A DNA stretch of 64,000 nucleotides from Pseudomonas guariconensis (GCF_900102675.1 NZ_FMYX01000017.1:34803-98802); one strand, 5' to 3'. Positions 7,848 through 17,452 are shown, numbered from the stretch's first letter. Numbers and translations: made by a program. The notes: generated from the sequence alone by a model not told the origin.

Positions 7848-9251
7848 TTAGCGGTTCGCGACGCGCTCCAGCGATTCCCGCTGCCGATTGAAAGCCAAGA
7901 AGTACTTATTGACGCTGTTGACGAAGTTGACCGGCCCCATGCCTACCTGCTCCATGGCGATGCGCTCGGTCTGGAAGAACCACTGATTGCCATTTAGCCC
8001 GCGGCGCCGCGCCTCGGCGCGCATGGCCTGGACCCGTTCCGGTCCAAGGTTGTAGGCGGCGAGGACAAACGCCATGCGCTCACGCTCGTTGAGCTGTGGG
8101 CTGGCGAAAAACTTGCGGCGGATCAATGCCAGATACCGGGCGCCCGCCTGCACATTGCCGTCGACCGAGGCGATGTCACTCACCCCCACGCGGCGAGCCG
8201 CTGCTGGCGTGATCTGCATCAACCCATGCGCGCCACCACCTCCGCGAGCCGCCGGGTTCAAGGTGGATTCCTTGAACGCCAGCGCCGCCAGGTTCAGCCA
8301 GTCGATCTGCTGCGCAGCGCCATGCTTCTGCAGCACCGTGCGCAACGACTCCAGACGCTTGCGGTCCTTTCTCGCCAGCGGGTCATGCACACGGTATTGA
8401 CGCCGGTAGATACGCTCGAAGGCTGCGTCCTGGTTCGCCGGTGCTCGGTAACCTTCCAGGAAGCGATCCACCGTGGCGAGCAACATGCTGGCGTCACGTC
8501 GCACATACCAGCGCATCGCCTGAGGCTGGCCCAGGCTCACGCGTGAATCCAGCCGCAAGCGCGGCATCACCCGAGCCCAGCGCTGGGCAATCGGGCGCTC
8601 CACCACGGTCAGGTGATAAATGCCTGCCTGGACCATCTCCAGCACATCTTCCACCGCCAGACTGGCATCGACCCACTCCACCTTGATCGGTGCACGCTTG
8701 CGCAACGCCAGTTGCTGGTTGATCTGGGTGATCACCGCGCCGGCGGCGCTGGCACTGGTCAACGCGACAGTTCGTCCGGACAACTGATCCACCCGGGTGA
8801 AGCCGCGCTCCCCTTTGCGTCCGACCAGCATCAATTGCACCTGGTCCCGGACCGCTACGCTGCCACTGACCCCACGCACCAGCGCAGGATCGAGCAGCTC
8901 GCCAGGGGCCGCCAAATCGCCCTCGCCACGCTGCAGGGCGGCAAGCAATTGTTCCTTGGCGCGGGGGATGAGCTTGAGGCGGATTTGCTGACCGTCCCGG
9001 GCCCGAGCATTTAGGTAGTGCTCGAGACCTCGCAAGCGGTGGTGTTCCACACCCACCGGCTCGCCTTTGACTTCACCCGAGCTGTTGCGACTCTGGTTGA
9101 CCAAAACCCTGAGGACTTTGCTGCTGCGGATCTGTGCCAGGTCGCGAACCTGGCTGGCCGGAACATGCTGCTGGGGCCCCGGCAGCCGGGCATTGGCCGC
9201 TGGGGCCAGGGTCAAGCCGACAAGCAGCGGTATCAGCAGTGATCGCAGCAT
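7848..9251 (-). CDS. Membrane-bound lytic murein transglycosylase, MltF family (MltF2-like)
   Basis: The protein is 467 residues from 9251. A signal peptide (LRSLLIPLLVGLTLAPAANA) is followed by a substrate-binding-protein type 3 domain (about 40-270) and a C-terminal SLT lysozyme-like domain (about 305-445). The catalytic glutamate is Glu328 in AFKESTLNP, followed by the SLT signatures GAHGLMQITP and AAYNLGPERVQ. This fusion is the MltF architecture; the position next to a chemoreceptor resembles MltF2 (PA2865) of P. aeruginosa as I recall it. It cleaves glycan strands to 1,6-anhydromuropeptides, with the N-terminal domain acting as a regulatory module. The frame extends to 9305, but the signal peptide starts at 9251. 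Confidence 0.92.
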   Translation of the reverse strand: MLRSLLIPLLVGLTLAPAANARLPGPQQHVPASQVRDLAQIRSSKVLRVLVNQSRNSSGEVKGEPVGVEHHRLRGLEHYLNARARDGQQIRLKLIPRAKEQLLAALQRGEGDLAAPGELLDPALVRGVSGSVAVRDQVQLMLVGRKGERGFTRVDQLSGRTVALTSASAAGAVITQINQQLALRKRAPIKVEWVDASLAVEDVLEMVQAGIYHLTVVERPIAQRWARVMPRLRLDSRVSLGQPQAMRWYVRRDASMLLATVDRFLEGYRAPANQDAAFERIYRRQYRVHDPLARKDRKRLESLRTVLQKHGAAQQIDWLNLAALAFKESTLNPAARGGGGAHGLMQITPAAARRVGVSDIASVDGNVQAGARYLALIRRKFFASPQLNERERMAFVLAAYNLGPERVQAMRAEARRRGLNGNQWFFQTERIAMEQVGMGPVNFVNSVNKYFLAFNRQRESLERVANR

Positions 9252-9410
9252 GCGAGAACCTGTCCGGGGGCTGGGAGCGGGTGTCATACAGCGAGGTCCG
9301 TCCATGACAAATGACGCTAAAAGACCACGACAACCACTTGAAGTTCTGGGATTTCTTACGAATTACCCGTTTTTTGCTATGCTGGCCGGCCCGCGGCACG
9401 AGGTAGAAAG

Positions 9411-10208
9411 ATGCAACTGATCGATATTGGCGTCAACCTGACCAACAGCAGTTTCCATGACCAGCAGGCCGCTGTCGTCGAGCGGGCCGTACAGGCGGGC
9501 GTGGTCCAGATGGTGCTCACCGGGACTAGCCTCCAGGTCAGCGAACAGGCCCTGACGCTCGCTTCGCAGCTCGATCCGGAAAGCCTGCGCTTGTTCACCA
9601 CAGCCGGTATCCACCCCCACGATGCCAGCCATTGGGACAACGCCAGCGAGCGCTTGCTGCGTGAACTGCTGGCCCAGCCGCGGGTGCGGGCCGTGGGCGA
9701 GTGCGGGCTCGATTTCAACCGCGACTTCTCCCCCCGCCCGCAACAAGAGAAAGCGCTGGAGGCTCAGTTGGCGTTGGCCGCCGAGCTGGGCTTGCCCGTG
9801 TTCCTCCATGAGCGAGAGGCCAGCGCACGGCTGCTGGCGATCCTCAAAGTCTATCGTGACCACCTACCAGCGGCCGTGGTGCACTGCTTCACCGGCGAGC
9901 GCCAAGCCTTGTTCGCCTATCTGGATCTGGACTTGCACATCGGTATCACGGGCTGGATTTGCGACGAGCGCCGCGGCACCCATCTTCACCCGCTGGTAGG
10001 CAATATTCCCGAAGGCCGCCTGATGCTCGAAAGCGACGCACCCTATCTGCTGCCGCGCAGCCTTCGTCCGAAGCCAAAGAAGGGCCTCAACGAGCCTGCT
10101 TTCCTGCCCGAAGTCCTGCGAGAGGTTGCGCTGCACAGGGGAGAATCCCTGGAACAGACAGCCGCGCACACCACTGCCACCGCCAAAGCATTCTTCCAGC
10201 TGCCCTGA
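9411..10208 (+). CDS. tatD: TatD family metal-dependent deoxyribonuclease
   Basis: A 265-residue TIM-barrel hydrolase that closely follows E. coli TatD: IDIGVNLTNSSFH at the N-terminus (TatD proper has GVNL where paralogues have DTHCH), TAGIHPHDASHWD, GECGLDFNRDFSP with the metal-binding Glu, VVHCFTGERQA with a metal His, GITGWICDERRG, and ESDAPYLLPR with the final Asp. It is a 3'-5' exonuclease implicated in DNA repair and quality control, not in Tat transport itself. GAGG lies 8 bases before the ATG. It is divergent from the lytic transglycosylase. Confidence 0.95.
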   Translation: MQLIDIGVNLTNSSFHDQQAAVVERAVQAGVVQMVLTGTSLQVSEQALTLASQLDPESLRLFTTAGIHPHDASHWDNASERLLRELLAQPRVRAVGECGLDFNRDFSPRPQQEKALEAQLALAAELGLPVFLHEREASARLLAILKVYRDHLPAAVVHCFTGERQALFAYLDLDLHIGITGWICDERRGTHLHPLVGNIPEGRLMLESDAPYLLPRSLRPKPKKGLNEPAFLPEVLREVALHRGESLEQTAAHTTATAKAFFQLP

Positions 10209-10317
10209 GGCCGGGCTGGGGTTTGTTGACGCATATCAAGGCAGGCGCTGGGACGAGCGGACACAATGATGGCACCTTGCCAATAATGTTTCCGCTCAAC
10301 TCAGAGAAGACCTATCC

Positions 10318-11796
10318 ATGGGTGCCTGGCTTAGCAATATTTCCCTGAAGTACAAGTTCTGGGCCGTCAATGCGGTGGCCTTCGTCACGACCCTGCTCCT
10401 GGTGCTCTACGCGGTTTACCTGGAGCAGCAAGCCCGTGCAGAAGGCGCGCGCAACCAGGCCATTGCCCAGGCCGAGCTGATCGCGGCCTGGCCTGAAGGG
10501 CAACCACTGCCCCAACCCTCCCAGGCCGTGATGTGGCAGTCCGGGCAGACGCCGGTCATCGCCAACCAGCCGCGTGAGGCCTTGGTCGATGCACAAGGCT
10601 GGGTCGCCCTGCCCAATGCCTGGATCCTGGGCAACAATCCCTTGCAGGGCGCCCAAGTGATCCACCGGGCAGAGCAGCGCATCGCTGTGCTGGCCGAATC
10701 CCCCAGCCTGCGCCAGGTGTTCTTCGAGCGCTTCACCCAATACGCGGTCTGCGTGCTGATTCTGATGTTGGCGATGCTCTGCGCTTCGCAGTTGCTGATC
10801 CGTTTCTTGCTCAGCCAGCTCAATACGCTCAAAGACGTGATGCTGCATGTGGAGAAGACTGGCGACTTGTCGGCCCGTGTCCCGCTGTCCTGTGGCGATG
10901 AAGTCGGCCAGATGGCAGGCGCCTTCAATGCAATGCAAGCCACCTACCACCGGGTGGTCAGCACGGTAGCTCGTACCGCAGCGCAATTGGACAGCGGCGC
11001 AGCACGCCTGGCAGCGAGCATGGACGAGGTGCGCCACGGCATGATCGGCCAGCAAAGCGAGACCGACCAGGCTGCCACCGCCATCAACGAGATGTCCGCC
11101 ACGGTCCATCACATTGCCCAGCATGCCGGCGCCACCCGTGACCTGTCGCAAACCGCCGATACCCTGGCCGGCAGCGGCCAGGCGGTGGTCACACGTGTGC
11201 AGGACTCCATCGCCGGCCTGTCCAGCGGTGTTCAGCAAACCGCCGAAATGATTCGCCAGCTCGCCGAGGACAGCCAGCGCATCAACGGCGTAGTCGGCGT
11301 CATCCATAGCATCGCCGAGCAAACCAATCTACTGGCCCTCAATGCTGCGATCGAGGCGGCCCGGGCAGGCGACCTGGGACGTGGGTTTGCCGTGGTGGCG
11401 GACGAAGTGCGCAACCTGGCCAAGCGCGTGCAGACCTCCACCGATGAAATCACCGGCATGGTGTCCGCCCTGCAGGCAGGTACCCGTGATGCCGTGGATT
11501 TCATGCAGGAGAGCTCCTACAAGGCCGACGATTGTGTCAAACAGGCCCAAGAGGCAGGCGAGGCGTTGCTGGAGATCACCAGTGCCGTCGCGCAAATGCG
11601 CGAGAGCAACACGCAGATCGCCGTCGCCGCCGAACAACAAAGCCAGGTGGCCGAAGAGATGAACCGGGCGGTGGTGAGCATTCGTGACGTCACCGAGGAA
11701 ACGGTCCAGCAGACCGTCGGTTCTGCCACCACCAGCAACGAGCTGGCGACCCTGGCGGCCGAGCTGAACAAAGCCATCGGCCAGCTCAAGCTATAA
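10318..11796 (+). CDS. Methyl-accepting chemotaxis protein
   Basis: A 492-residue chemoreceptor. The first membrane helix lies at about 12-33, followed by a short (~105-residue) periplasmic region, a second helix at about 142-166, a HAMP domain (165-220, with LNTLKDVMLHVEKTGDLSARV) and the cytoplasmic signalling domain (about 225-492). The conserved hairpin tip is EQTNLLALNAAIEAARAG, followed by FAVVADEVRNLAKR. The periplasmic part is too short for a Cache domain and resembles no ligand module I recognise. It is a homologue by position of PA2867. It signals to CheA/CheW; the ligand is unknown. Confidence 0.94.
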   Translation: MGAWLSNISLKYKFWAVNAVAFVTTLLLVLYAVYLEQQARAEGARNQAIAQAELIAAWPEGQPLPQPSQAVMWQSGQTPVIANQPREALVDAQGWVALPNAWILGNNPLQGAQVIHRAEQRIAVLAESPSLRQVFFERFTQYAVCVLILMLAMLCASQLLIRFLLSQLNTLKDVMLHVEKTGDLSARVPLSCGDEVGQMAGAFNAMQATYHRVVSTVARTAAQLDSGAARLAASMDEVRHGMIGQQSETDQAATAINEMSATVHHIAQHAGATRDLSQTADTLAGSGQAVVTRVQDSIAGLSSGVQQTAEMIRQLAEDSQRINGVVGVIHSIAEQTNLLALNAAIEAARAGDLGRGFAVVADEVRNLAKRVQTSTDEITGMVSALQAGTRDAVDFMQESSYKADDCVKQAQEAGEALLEITSAVAQMRESNTQIAVAAEQQSQVAEEMNRAVVSIRDVTEETVQQTVGSATTSNELATLAAELNKAIGQLKL

Positions 11797-11871
11797 GGCC
11801 GATAACCCGCCTCGATTGGCCCTCGCCGTAGGGCCACACTAAGCTTTGGGCATGACCGAGAGGAAATGCCC

Positions 11872-12240
11872 ATGAGCAAACGCCTGCCCAATCTGCACGC
11901 CTGGCAATGGCGTGGTTACCATCACAATCACCGGCATCCGACCAACCTGGTGCTGCATCTGATCGCCGTCCCATTGTTCATCCTGGGCGCCCTGTTGATG
12001 CTCGGCGGGGTATTTGGCCTGGACCTCGGCCAACTGGCCATCGGCTTGATCGCCCTGGCCGCTGGCCTTGGACTGCAGCGCCACGGCCATCGTCTGGAAA
12101 CCGAGCAATCCGAACCCTTCGCCAGCCGCAAGGACGCCGTTCAGCGTGTACTGACCGAGCAATTCATCACCTTTCCGCGCTTTCTGCTGAGCGGTGCCTG
12201 GTGGCGTGCCTGGCGCGAGCGCCACAAGCATCGCCGCTAG
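11872..12240 (+). CDS. Mpo1-like (DUF962-type) membrane protein
   Basis: A 122-residue protein with a His-rich N-terminal segment (HHNHRHPTN), two hydrophobic helices (LVLHLIAVPLFILGALLML and LAIGLIALAAGLGLQ), then RHGHRLE and a basic C-terminus. Histidines flanking the helices match the Mpo1/DUF962 pattern; the yeast member is an Fe(II)-dependent dioxygenase that alpha-oxidises 2-hydroxy fatty acids. A similar chemistry is possible but unproven here. The ATG at 11872 is preferred over 11866 because GAGG is correctly spaced only for it. Confidence 0.72.
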   Translation: MSKRLPNLHAWQWRGYHHNHRHPTNLVLHLIAVPLFILGALLMLGGVFGLDLGQLAIGLIALAAGLGLQRHGHRLETEQSEPFASRKDAVQRVLTEQFITFPRFLLSGAWWRAWRERHKHRR

Positions 12241-12250
12241 CTGCCCAGAT

Positions 12251-13048
12251 CTAGGCGAACACCGTCACGGTCTGTCGGCTCAAGGCAATCAGCTCGTTCT
12301 CGGCTGTCCACAGGGCGGCCGAAGCGTGCCCATAGCCATCGCGGGCGTGCTCGGTCTCGACACAGTAACGACACCAGTCCAAGGTCGACAGCTTGGGCGC
12401 TGGCTGAATGAACTCGATCGTCCAGGTCAGGGTGCTGCCTGCGGCAGGTTGTTTAAGATGCGGTAGCAGACTGGGCGGCCAGGCATCGACCATTGCCAGC
12501 AGATGCGCTTCGCTCGCCGGCCCGTCGGCCATATCGCGCAGGCGTACCCAACCGCCCATCCGTCGATCATCGTTACCGCTGAACGGCAGGCCGCCAATGG
12601 CCCAACGCAAAGCCACATGACGCATGAACTCAGGCGTCACGCCTTTGATATAGGGCAATTCGGCGGCAGACTGCTCTAGCGGCTTCATGTCCACGGCAGG
12701 CTGAGCCTTGACCTCGATTGCCGAAGGACGGCCATCTCCGAAGCTGCCCTGTACCAGGGTCACCACCTGCCCCTCCTGCACCGCGCGTCCCAGCAGCGTG
12801 CTGACAGCTTTGCCCTCACGCAACACCTCGACCTCGAAACTGATCGGCACCTGCGGCGTCGCTGGCCCAACAAAGGTGACAGCCAACGACCGCACCGGAC
12901 GTCCCTCACCAAGCTTGGCACGCATCGCCTCATGCATCAGCGCGACCATCAGCCCGCCAAATACCGCGCGCCCCTGGCCCCAACTGGCCGGCACACTGAC
13001 AGATTCGGGACACTCGCGCACGGCGCTGAGCAATTGCGTGAAATTCAT
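12251..13048 (-). CDS. Acyl-CoA thioesterase-like double-hotdog protein (TesB-type)
   Basis: A 265-residue protein made of two hotdog-fold repeats: residues ~10-110 (GQGRAVFGGLMVALMHEAMRA, RSLAVTFVGPATPQVPISFEVEVLREGKAV) and ~140-265 (GGWVRLRDM, WTIEFIQP, DGYGHASAALWTAENELIALSRQTVTVFA). Members hydrolyse acyl-CoA thioesters in the cytoplasm. The start at 13048 has GGAG 6 bases upstream; the open frame to 13084 adds 12 residues without a site. The gene stands alone, convergent with the Mpo1-like gene 10 bases away. Confidence 0.85.
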   Translation of the reverse strand: MNFTQLLSAVRECPESVSVPASWGQGRAVFGGLMVALMHEAMRAKLGEGRPVRSLAVTFVGPATPQVPISFEVEVLREGKAVSTLLGRAVQEGQVVTLVQGSFGDGRPSAIEVKAQPAVDMKPLEQSAAELPYIKGVTPEFMRHVALRWAIGGLPFSGNDDRRMGGWVRLRDMADGPASEAHLLAMVDAWPPSLLPHLKQPAAGSTLTWTIEFIQPAPKLSTLDWCRYCVETEHARDGYGHASAALWTAENELIALSRQTVTVFA

Positions 13049-13167
13049 GTTCGGCTCCTGCACCGGGGCTTGATTGGCTGCCACGGGACGTGCCCGCGTC
13101 AGGACGTGCCCCGATATTAGCCAGCGAGTGTCTGGCTGACAGCCCGCATAATGGCCATTCCCTATGG

Positions 13168-13935
13168 CTATCGACGCGCCACGGCTGCCCGCAAGGCCTC
13201 AAGGGTGGCATCGGCCTTCTGCTCGGCCTCATGCAGCTCGCGTTCCCAGGCTTTCTTGAAGGGCGCCAGATCGGCGTGATCACGCGCCAGCAAAAGCCAT
13301 TGCACACGGTCGTGCCAATCGCCCAGGTCGGCCTGGGTGCGCTTGAGCAGGCGTTGCAGTTTGTTTCCGGCGTGCTCCAGCTGTGGGTACGCCTCGTCGC
13401 CATAGCGCACCCGCTTGATCAATAAACGCAGGCGATGACGGTCGTGGCTGGGGTCGTCAAGCGCTTTCTCGAGCTTGCGCCATTGTTTGTTCAGGCGCTT
13501 GTCGATGCGCTTGTCCAGGCCACTGGCCAAGCCTTCGCGCGCGCAGGCCCGCAGGAATAACGGAAAGGTGTCGATGATCGCCAGCACCCGGGCGAGCTGA
13601 CGGCTCACGGCCACACTGGCGAAGATGCCCGCCCTGCCCTCCAGACGACGCGCCCCAGCCTGCTGGTGCCCTTGGCCGATCATATGGGCCGCTAGCACCT
13701 CACGGTCCCGCAAGGGGGTCGTGAGCGCCCCCAGCGAGCGCGCGGCGTCCTCCAACTGCTCGACACCGGGCAGCCCCCGCAAAGGCCGCAGCAGGCTCCG
13801 CAGGCGCCGCAGGCTTGTACGCAGGTCGTGCAAGGCTTCGCTGTCGACATCGGCCGCCAGCCGCTCCCGGCATGCCAGCAGACGGACCTGCAAGGCCAGC
13901 ACCTGGGCGATGACATGATCGAGCATGGCGGCCAT
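13168..13935 (-). CDS. CHAD domain protein
   Basis: A 255-residue alpha-helical protein with the CHAD signature: regularly placed His, Arg and Lys on helices, for example SEALHDLRTSLRRLRSLLRPLRG and HRLRLLIKRVRYG. CHAD domains bind inorganic polyphosphate and often sit beside polyphosphate enzymes or CYTH phosphatases, so a polyphosphate-associated role is likely. No CYTH domain is present. The start at 13935 has GGAGG 6 bases upstream. It begins 14 bases after the stop of the small lipoprotein gene, so the two are probably co-transcribed. Confidence 0.9.
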   Translation of the reverse strand: MAAMLDHVIAQVLALQVRLLACRERLAADVDSEALHDLRTSLRRLRSLLRPLRGLPGVEQLEDAARSLGALTTPLRDREVLAAHMIGQGHQQAGARRLEGRAGIFASVAVSRQLARVLAIIDTFPLFLRACAREGLASGLDKRIDKRLNKQWRKLEKALDDPSHDRHRLRLLIKRVRYGDEAYPQLEHAGNKLQRLLKRTQADLGDWHDRVQWLLLARDHADLAPFKKAWERELHEAEQKADATLEALRAAVARR

Positions 13936-13949
13936 ACAGCCCTCCTGGA

Positions 13950-14228
13950 TCAACGACCCGCGCGGGACTCACGGATGTAAAAACGCGCCTTCTCGGCCTT
14001 GCGGCTACAGCCTTCGAAGGCCTCGAACTGCTGCTGCGTCTTGGCGCCGGTCAACAGCGACAGGGCCTTGGAATAGCTGACGGTACCGGCAAACCCTTCG
14101 GCCTTGGCCAGGTCCAGCTCCTTCCATGCAGCATCGAGCTGAGTCGCACAGCTGTCACGGTACGCCGTCTTGCCCGCGCAACCGGTGAGGGCAAGAGCGA
14201 TCAGGGGAAGGCAGATCCAGGCTTTCAT
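13950..14228 (-). CDS. Small lipoprotein of unknown function
   Basis: A 92-residue protein with a lipoprotein signal peptide (KAWICLPLIALALTGC; lipidated Cys17). The mature part contains two further cysteines (DSCATQLD and EGCSRKAEK) that could form a disulfide, and is otherwise helical and charged (AWKELDLAKAEGF, SKALSLLTGAK). It is the first gene of a two-gene unit with the CHAD protein. I do not recognise a named family. Confidence 0.85.
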   Translation of the reverse strand: MKAWICLPLIALALTGCAGKTAYRDSCATQLDAAWKELDLAKAEGFAGTVSYSKALSLLTGAKTQQQFEAFEGCSRKAEKARFYIRESRAGR

Positions 14229-14387
14229 CAGTCAGTAACCTCAAGTTTGAACAAAAAGAGTGGCCGTTCGACGCTCAGGCAAGCGAAAAGTGCCCTGCTC
14301 AGCGTAGCCCAGCACGGTCTACATTGAAGCACAGGCAACAATGGGTGCATTGTTGGACCATGGTTGCACAGCAGTAGGGGGACAGTC

Positions 14388-15428
14388 ATGAGCAAACGCG
14401 TGGCATTGGTACTGGGATCGGGGGGCGCACGCGGGTATGCGCATATCGGCGTGATCGAGGAGATAGAGCGACGCGGCTACGAAATCGCCTGCATCGCCGG
14501 CTGTTCGATGGGTGCGGTGATCGGTGGGATCTATGCTGCCGGAAAACTGGATGAATACCGCAGCTGGATCGAGAGTCTGGACTACCTCGACGTGCTGCGC
14601 CTGGTGGATGTGAGCTTTCGCTTAGGCGCGATCCGCGGCGACAAAGTGTTTGGCCAGATCCGCAAGATCGTCGGCGAGGTGAACATCGAACAACTGTCCA
14701 TTCCCTATACGGCGGTGGCAGCGGACCTCACCAACCAGCAGGAGATCTGGTTCCAGGAAGGCTGCCTGCACCAGGCCATGCGGGCCTCGGCGGCGATCCC
14801 CAGCCTGTTCACACCGGTGATGCAGGGTAACCGCATGCTAGTCGATGGCGGCATTCTCAATCCGCTGCCGATCGTGCCGGTGGTGTCCAGCCATTGCGAC
14901 CTGATCATCGCCGTCAACCTCAATGCCACCAACCAGAAACAATACCAATTGCCGGTGATCGAGCGGCCTGCAGCGTTCAAGATGCGGTTCGACGCGGTCA
15001 TCAGCTCGTTGGGCTCACGTCTGCCCTTTCGCCGCAAACCGGCCGAACAATTGATGCGCATCGAACAGGAAATCGTTGCCGAGGGACTGAACGCCAGCGA
15101 CCCCTGGCTTGGCGAGTCTGCAGACCCGGAAGGCCAGCAGCCGGCAGCGGCCCCCGAACGTGGCGGCGCGCCCAGGTCCGCCACCGGTTCCTTCATCGTC
15201 GATAACGTAGGGCCTGCGTCCTTGCTCGACTTGATCAACCAGAGCTTCGAAGTCATGCAGACCTCCCTCGCTCAGTACAAGATCGCTGGCTATCCGCCAG
15301 ACGTGCTGATCAACGTGCCCAAGCGGGTGTGCCGCTTCTTCGAGTTCTACAAGGCGCCAGAACTGATCGCCCTGGGACGGGAAATTGCCCGGGACACGAT
15401 GGACATCTACGAAGGTGAGCGGCGTTAG
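14388..15428 (+). CDS. rssA: Patatin-like phospholipase, RssA/YchK type
   Basis: A 346-residue patatin protein. The oxyanion hole GSGGARGYAHIG and nucleophile motif GCSMGA (Ser in G-x-S-x-G) are near the N-terminus, and the catalytic Asp is in DGGILNPLP. The C-terminal third (about 210-346) is a helical extension common in RssA-like proteins. The enzyme is predicted to be a cytoplasmic or membrane-associated serine lipid acyl hydrolase. The start at 14388 has GGGGGAC upstream; the frame from 14364 adds eight residues without a site. The gene has its own terminator, shared in both directions with ppiD. Confidence 0.9.
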   Translation: MSKRVALVLGSGGARGYAHIGVIEEIERRGYEIACIAGCSMGAVIGGIYAAGKLDEYRSWIESLDYLDVLRLVDVSFRLGAIRGDKVFGQIRKIVGEVNIEQLSIPYTAVAADLTNQQEIWFQEGCLHQAMRASAAIPSLFTPVMQGNRMLVDGGILNPLPIVPVVSSHCDLIIAVNLNATNQKQYQLPVIERPAAFKMRFDAVISSLGSRLPFRRKPAEQLMRIEQEIVAEGLNASDPWLGESADPEGQQPAAAPERGGAPRSATGSFIVDNVGPASLLDLINQSFEVMQTSLAQYKIAGYPPDVLINVPKRVCRFFEFYKAPELIALGREIARDTMDIYEGERR

Positions 15429-15440
15429 CCCCTCCCAAAA

Positions 15441-15474
15441 AACAAGAAAGGCCGCATGAGCGGCCTGTCTTGTT
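15441..15474. terminator. Bidirectional terminator between the patatin gene and ppiD
   Basis: The stem GGCCGC-ATGA-GCGGCC is extended by complementary AACAAGA and TCTTGTT flanks, giving a long hairpin with A-rich sequence before and T-rich sequence after. It lies between the convergent stops at 15428 and 15488 and should work for both. Confidence 0.85.
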
Positions 15475-15487
15475 GCGGCGATAGCAC

Positions 15488-17359
15488 TCAGTAACGAGTG
15501 ACGTCAGCCGCGGCTTCTAGTTGCTTACGGTAGGCCGCGAAGTCCTGCTGGCCTGCACGCGAAGCGAGGTAACGGCGGATCTGCGCTTTCTCCTCGTCAG
15601 TGGCTGCAGCGCCTTCGTTGACCCCCTTGAGCTGCAACACCACCAGGCTGCCATCGCCGAGGACCACACTGCCGTAGACCGGCTTGTCCTTGGAGGCAGG
15701 CTTGGCCAGGCGGAATACCGCTTGCAGTTCGGCCGGATCGATACCGTCCTGGCCACGCGTAACGGCCTCTTGGGTCTTCCACTTCTGGCCTTCCTGTTCG
15801 GAGGTCAGCGGGATGGCGCCATCGCGCAGGCCAGCGATCAGCTTGTCAGCCTTGGCCTTGAGCTCGGCAGTCGCCTTCTCCTTGGCCAGGTGCTCGCGGA
15901 TGTTCTTGGCCACAGCCTCCAGCGGCAGTTGCTCCGGCTTGCGATGCTCCTTGACACGCAGCACGACCACGGTCTCCGGATCCAGCTCGATGGCATTGCT
16001 GTTGGCGCCCTCTTCCAGCACTTCTTCGCTGAAAGCGGCCTGGACGACCGAACGGTTGGCCGTGATGCCCTCACCGCCTTCCCGACCGAATGCGGCCGAA
16101 GTCTGAACCTTCAGGCCCAGGTCCTGGGCCGGCTGAGCCAGGTCAGAGGCCTCGAACGCGGCGTCTTCCAGCTGCTTGGTCACTTCCACGAAGCGCTGTT
16201 CGACCTGTTGGGTCTTGAGTTCGCGGGTCAGCTTGTCTTTTAGGCTTGCAAAGGTCGGCACTTCCGGTGCCTGCACACCTAGCAGCTTGATCAGGTGGTA
16301 ACCGTACTCGGTGCGCACCGGTGCCGATACTTGGTCCTTGTTCAGCTTGTACAGGGCATCCTCGAAGGCTGGGTCGTAGACGCCTGGGCCTGCGAAGCCG
16401 AGATCACCGCCATTGCTGGCCGAACCTGGGTCCTTGGAGAATTCCTTGGCCAGTGTGGCAAAGTCCTCTCCCTTGGCCAGACGCTGCTGGATCTCTTCGA
16501 TACGGGCCTTGGCCTGTGCATCGGAAACCTTGTCGTCGACCTCGATGAGGATATGCGCGGCATGGCGCTGTTCGGCCAGGTTGGCGATTTCCTTCTCGTA
16601 CAGGGCCTTGAGTTCGTCCTCGTTGACCTGTACCTGGTCGAAGAAGGCCGACTTCTTCAGCTCGATGTAATCGATGACCACCTGGTCGGGTGTCATGAAT
16701 TCCTTGGCGTGCTGGTCGTAGTGCGCCTTGACCTCGTCGTCGCTCACCTTGACGGCGGCCGGGTCGGCCTTGAAGGTCAGCGAAGCGAAATCACGGGTCT
16801 GCTTCTCCAGGCGAGCGAAGGCTTCGACTTGTTTGTCGGTGACGAAGCTGCTGCCGGCAAGGCCGGTGCGCAATTGCCCGATGAGCATTTCCTCGGCGAG
16901 CATCTCGCGGAATTGCATGCGCCCATAGCCCATCTGGCGAATGACCGCATCGAAACGTTCGGCGCTGAACTTGCCGTCGACCTGGAACTCCGGTGTCTGC
17001 AGGATCAGCTGATCCAGCGCGGCCTCGGAGAAGGCGAACTTGGCGTCCTCGGCACCCTGCAACAGCAGCTTGCGCTCGATCAGCCCTTTGAGCGCAGCTT
17101 CGCGCAGCATCTTTTCATCCAGCAGTGCTGGGTCGAAATCCTTGCCCAGCTGTTGCATCAGCTGGCGGCGCTGCATGTCGACGGCCTGGCTCAGCTCGTT
17201 CTGACTGATGGTCTGGCCGTTCACCTTGGCGGCGTCCTGGCTATGGCTGGTGGCCTGGAAAATGGCCTCGAAGCCGGTCAGCGCCATCAGCACGACGATA
17301 AGGCCGATGATGGTCTTGGCAATCCAACCTTGTGAATTGTCCCTGATATTCTGCAGCAT
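15488..17359 (-). CDS. ppiD: Periplasmic folding chaperone PpiD (SurA-N/parvulin)
   Basis: A 623-residue inner-membrane-anchored chaperone. An N-terminal signal anchor (KTIIGLIVVLMALTGFEAIF, about 13-33) is followed by a SurA_N-like helical domain (to ~230), a parvulin domain (about 265-360; HAAHILIEV, AKEFSKDPGSASNGGDLGF and EYGYHLIKL) and a long C-terminal domain. PpiD works at the SecYEG exit helping newly exported proteins; its isomerase activity is weak in E. coli. The start at 17359 has GGGGGA upstream; the longer frame to 17437 reads through the hupB terminator. It follows hupB in the conserved lon-hupB-ppiD order. Confidence 0.95.
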   Translation of the reverse strand: MLQNIRDNSQGWIAKTIIGLIVVLMALTGFEAIFQATSHSQDAAKVNGQTISQNELSQAVDMQRRQLMQQLGKDFDPALLDEKMLREAALKGLIERKLLLQGAEDAKFAFSEAALDQLILQTPEFQVDGKFSAERFDAVIRQMGYGRMQFREMLAEEMLIGQLRTGLAGSSFVTDKQVEAFARLEKQTRDFASLTFKADPAAVKVSDDEVKAHYDQHAKEFMTPDQVVIDYIELKKSAFFDQVQVNEDELKALYEKEIANLAEQRHAAHILIEVDDKVSDAQAKARIEEIQQRLAKGEDFATLAKEFSKDPGSASNGGDLGFAGPGVYDPAFEDALYKLNKDQVSAPVRTEYGYHLIKLLGVQAPEVPTFASLKDKLTRELKTQQVEQRFVEVTKQLEDAAFEASDLAQPAQDLGLKVQTSAAFGREGGEGITANRSVVQAAFSEEVLEEGANSNAIELDPETVVVLRVKEHRKPEQLPLEAVAKNIREHLAKEKATAELKAKADKLIAGLRDGAIPLTSEQEGQKWKTQEAVTRGQDGIDPAELQAVFRLAKPASKDKPVYGSVVLGDGSLVVLQLKGVNEGAAATDEEKAQIRRYLASRAGQQDFAAYRKQLEAAADVTRY

Positions 17360-17425
17360 GCGTCCCCCAGAAACGGTTGTACCACTGCGTCGACAACCGT
17401 GGAGCGTGGGTAGAGTCCTGATAGA

Positions 17426-17452
17426 AGAAAGGCGCATCCTGTGGGATGCGCC
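17426..17452 (-). terminator. Terminator after hupB
   Basis: The 9-bp arms GGCGCATCC/GGATGCGCC (17431-17439 and 17444-17452) are followed on the minus strand by a T/C-rich tract. It lies between the hupB stop and the ppiD start. Read-through into ppiD is possible because the T run is interrupted. Confidence 0.75.
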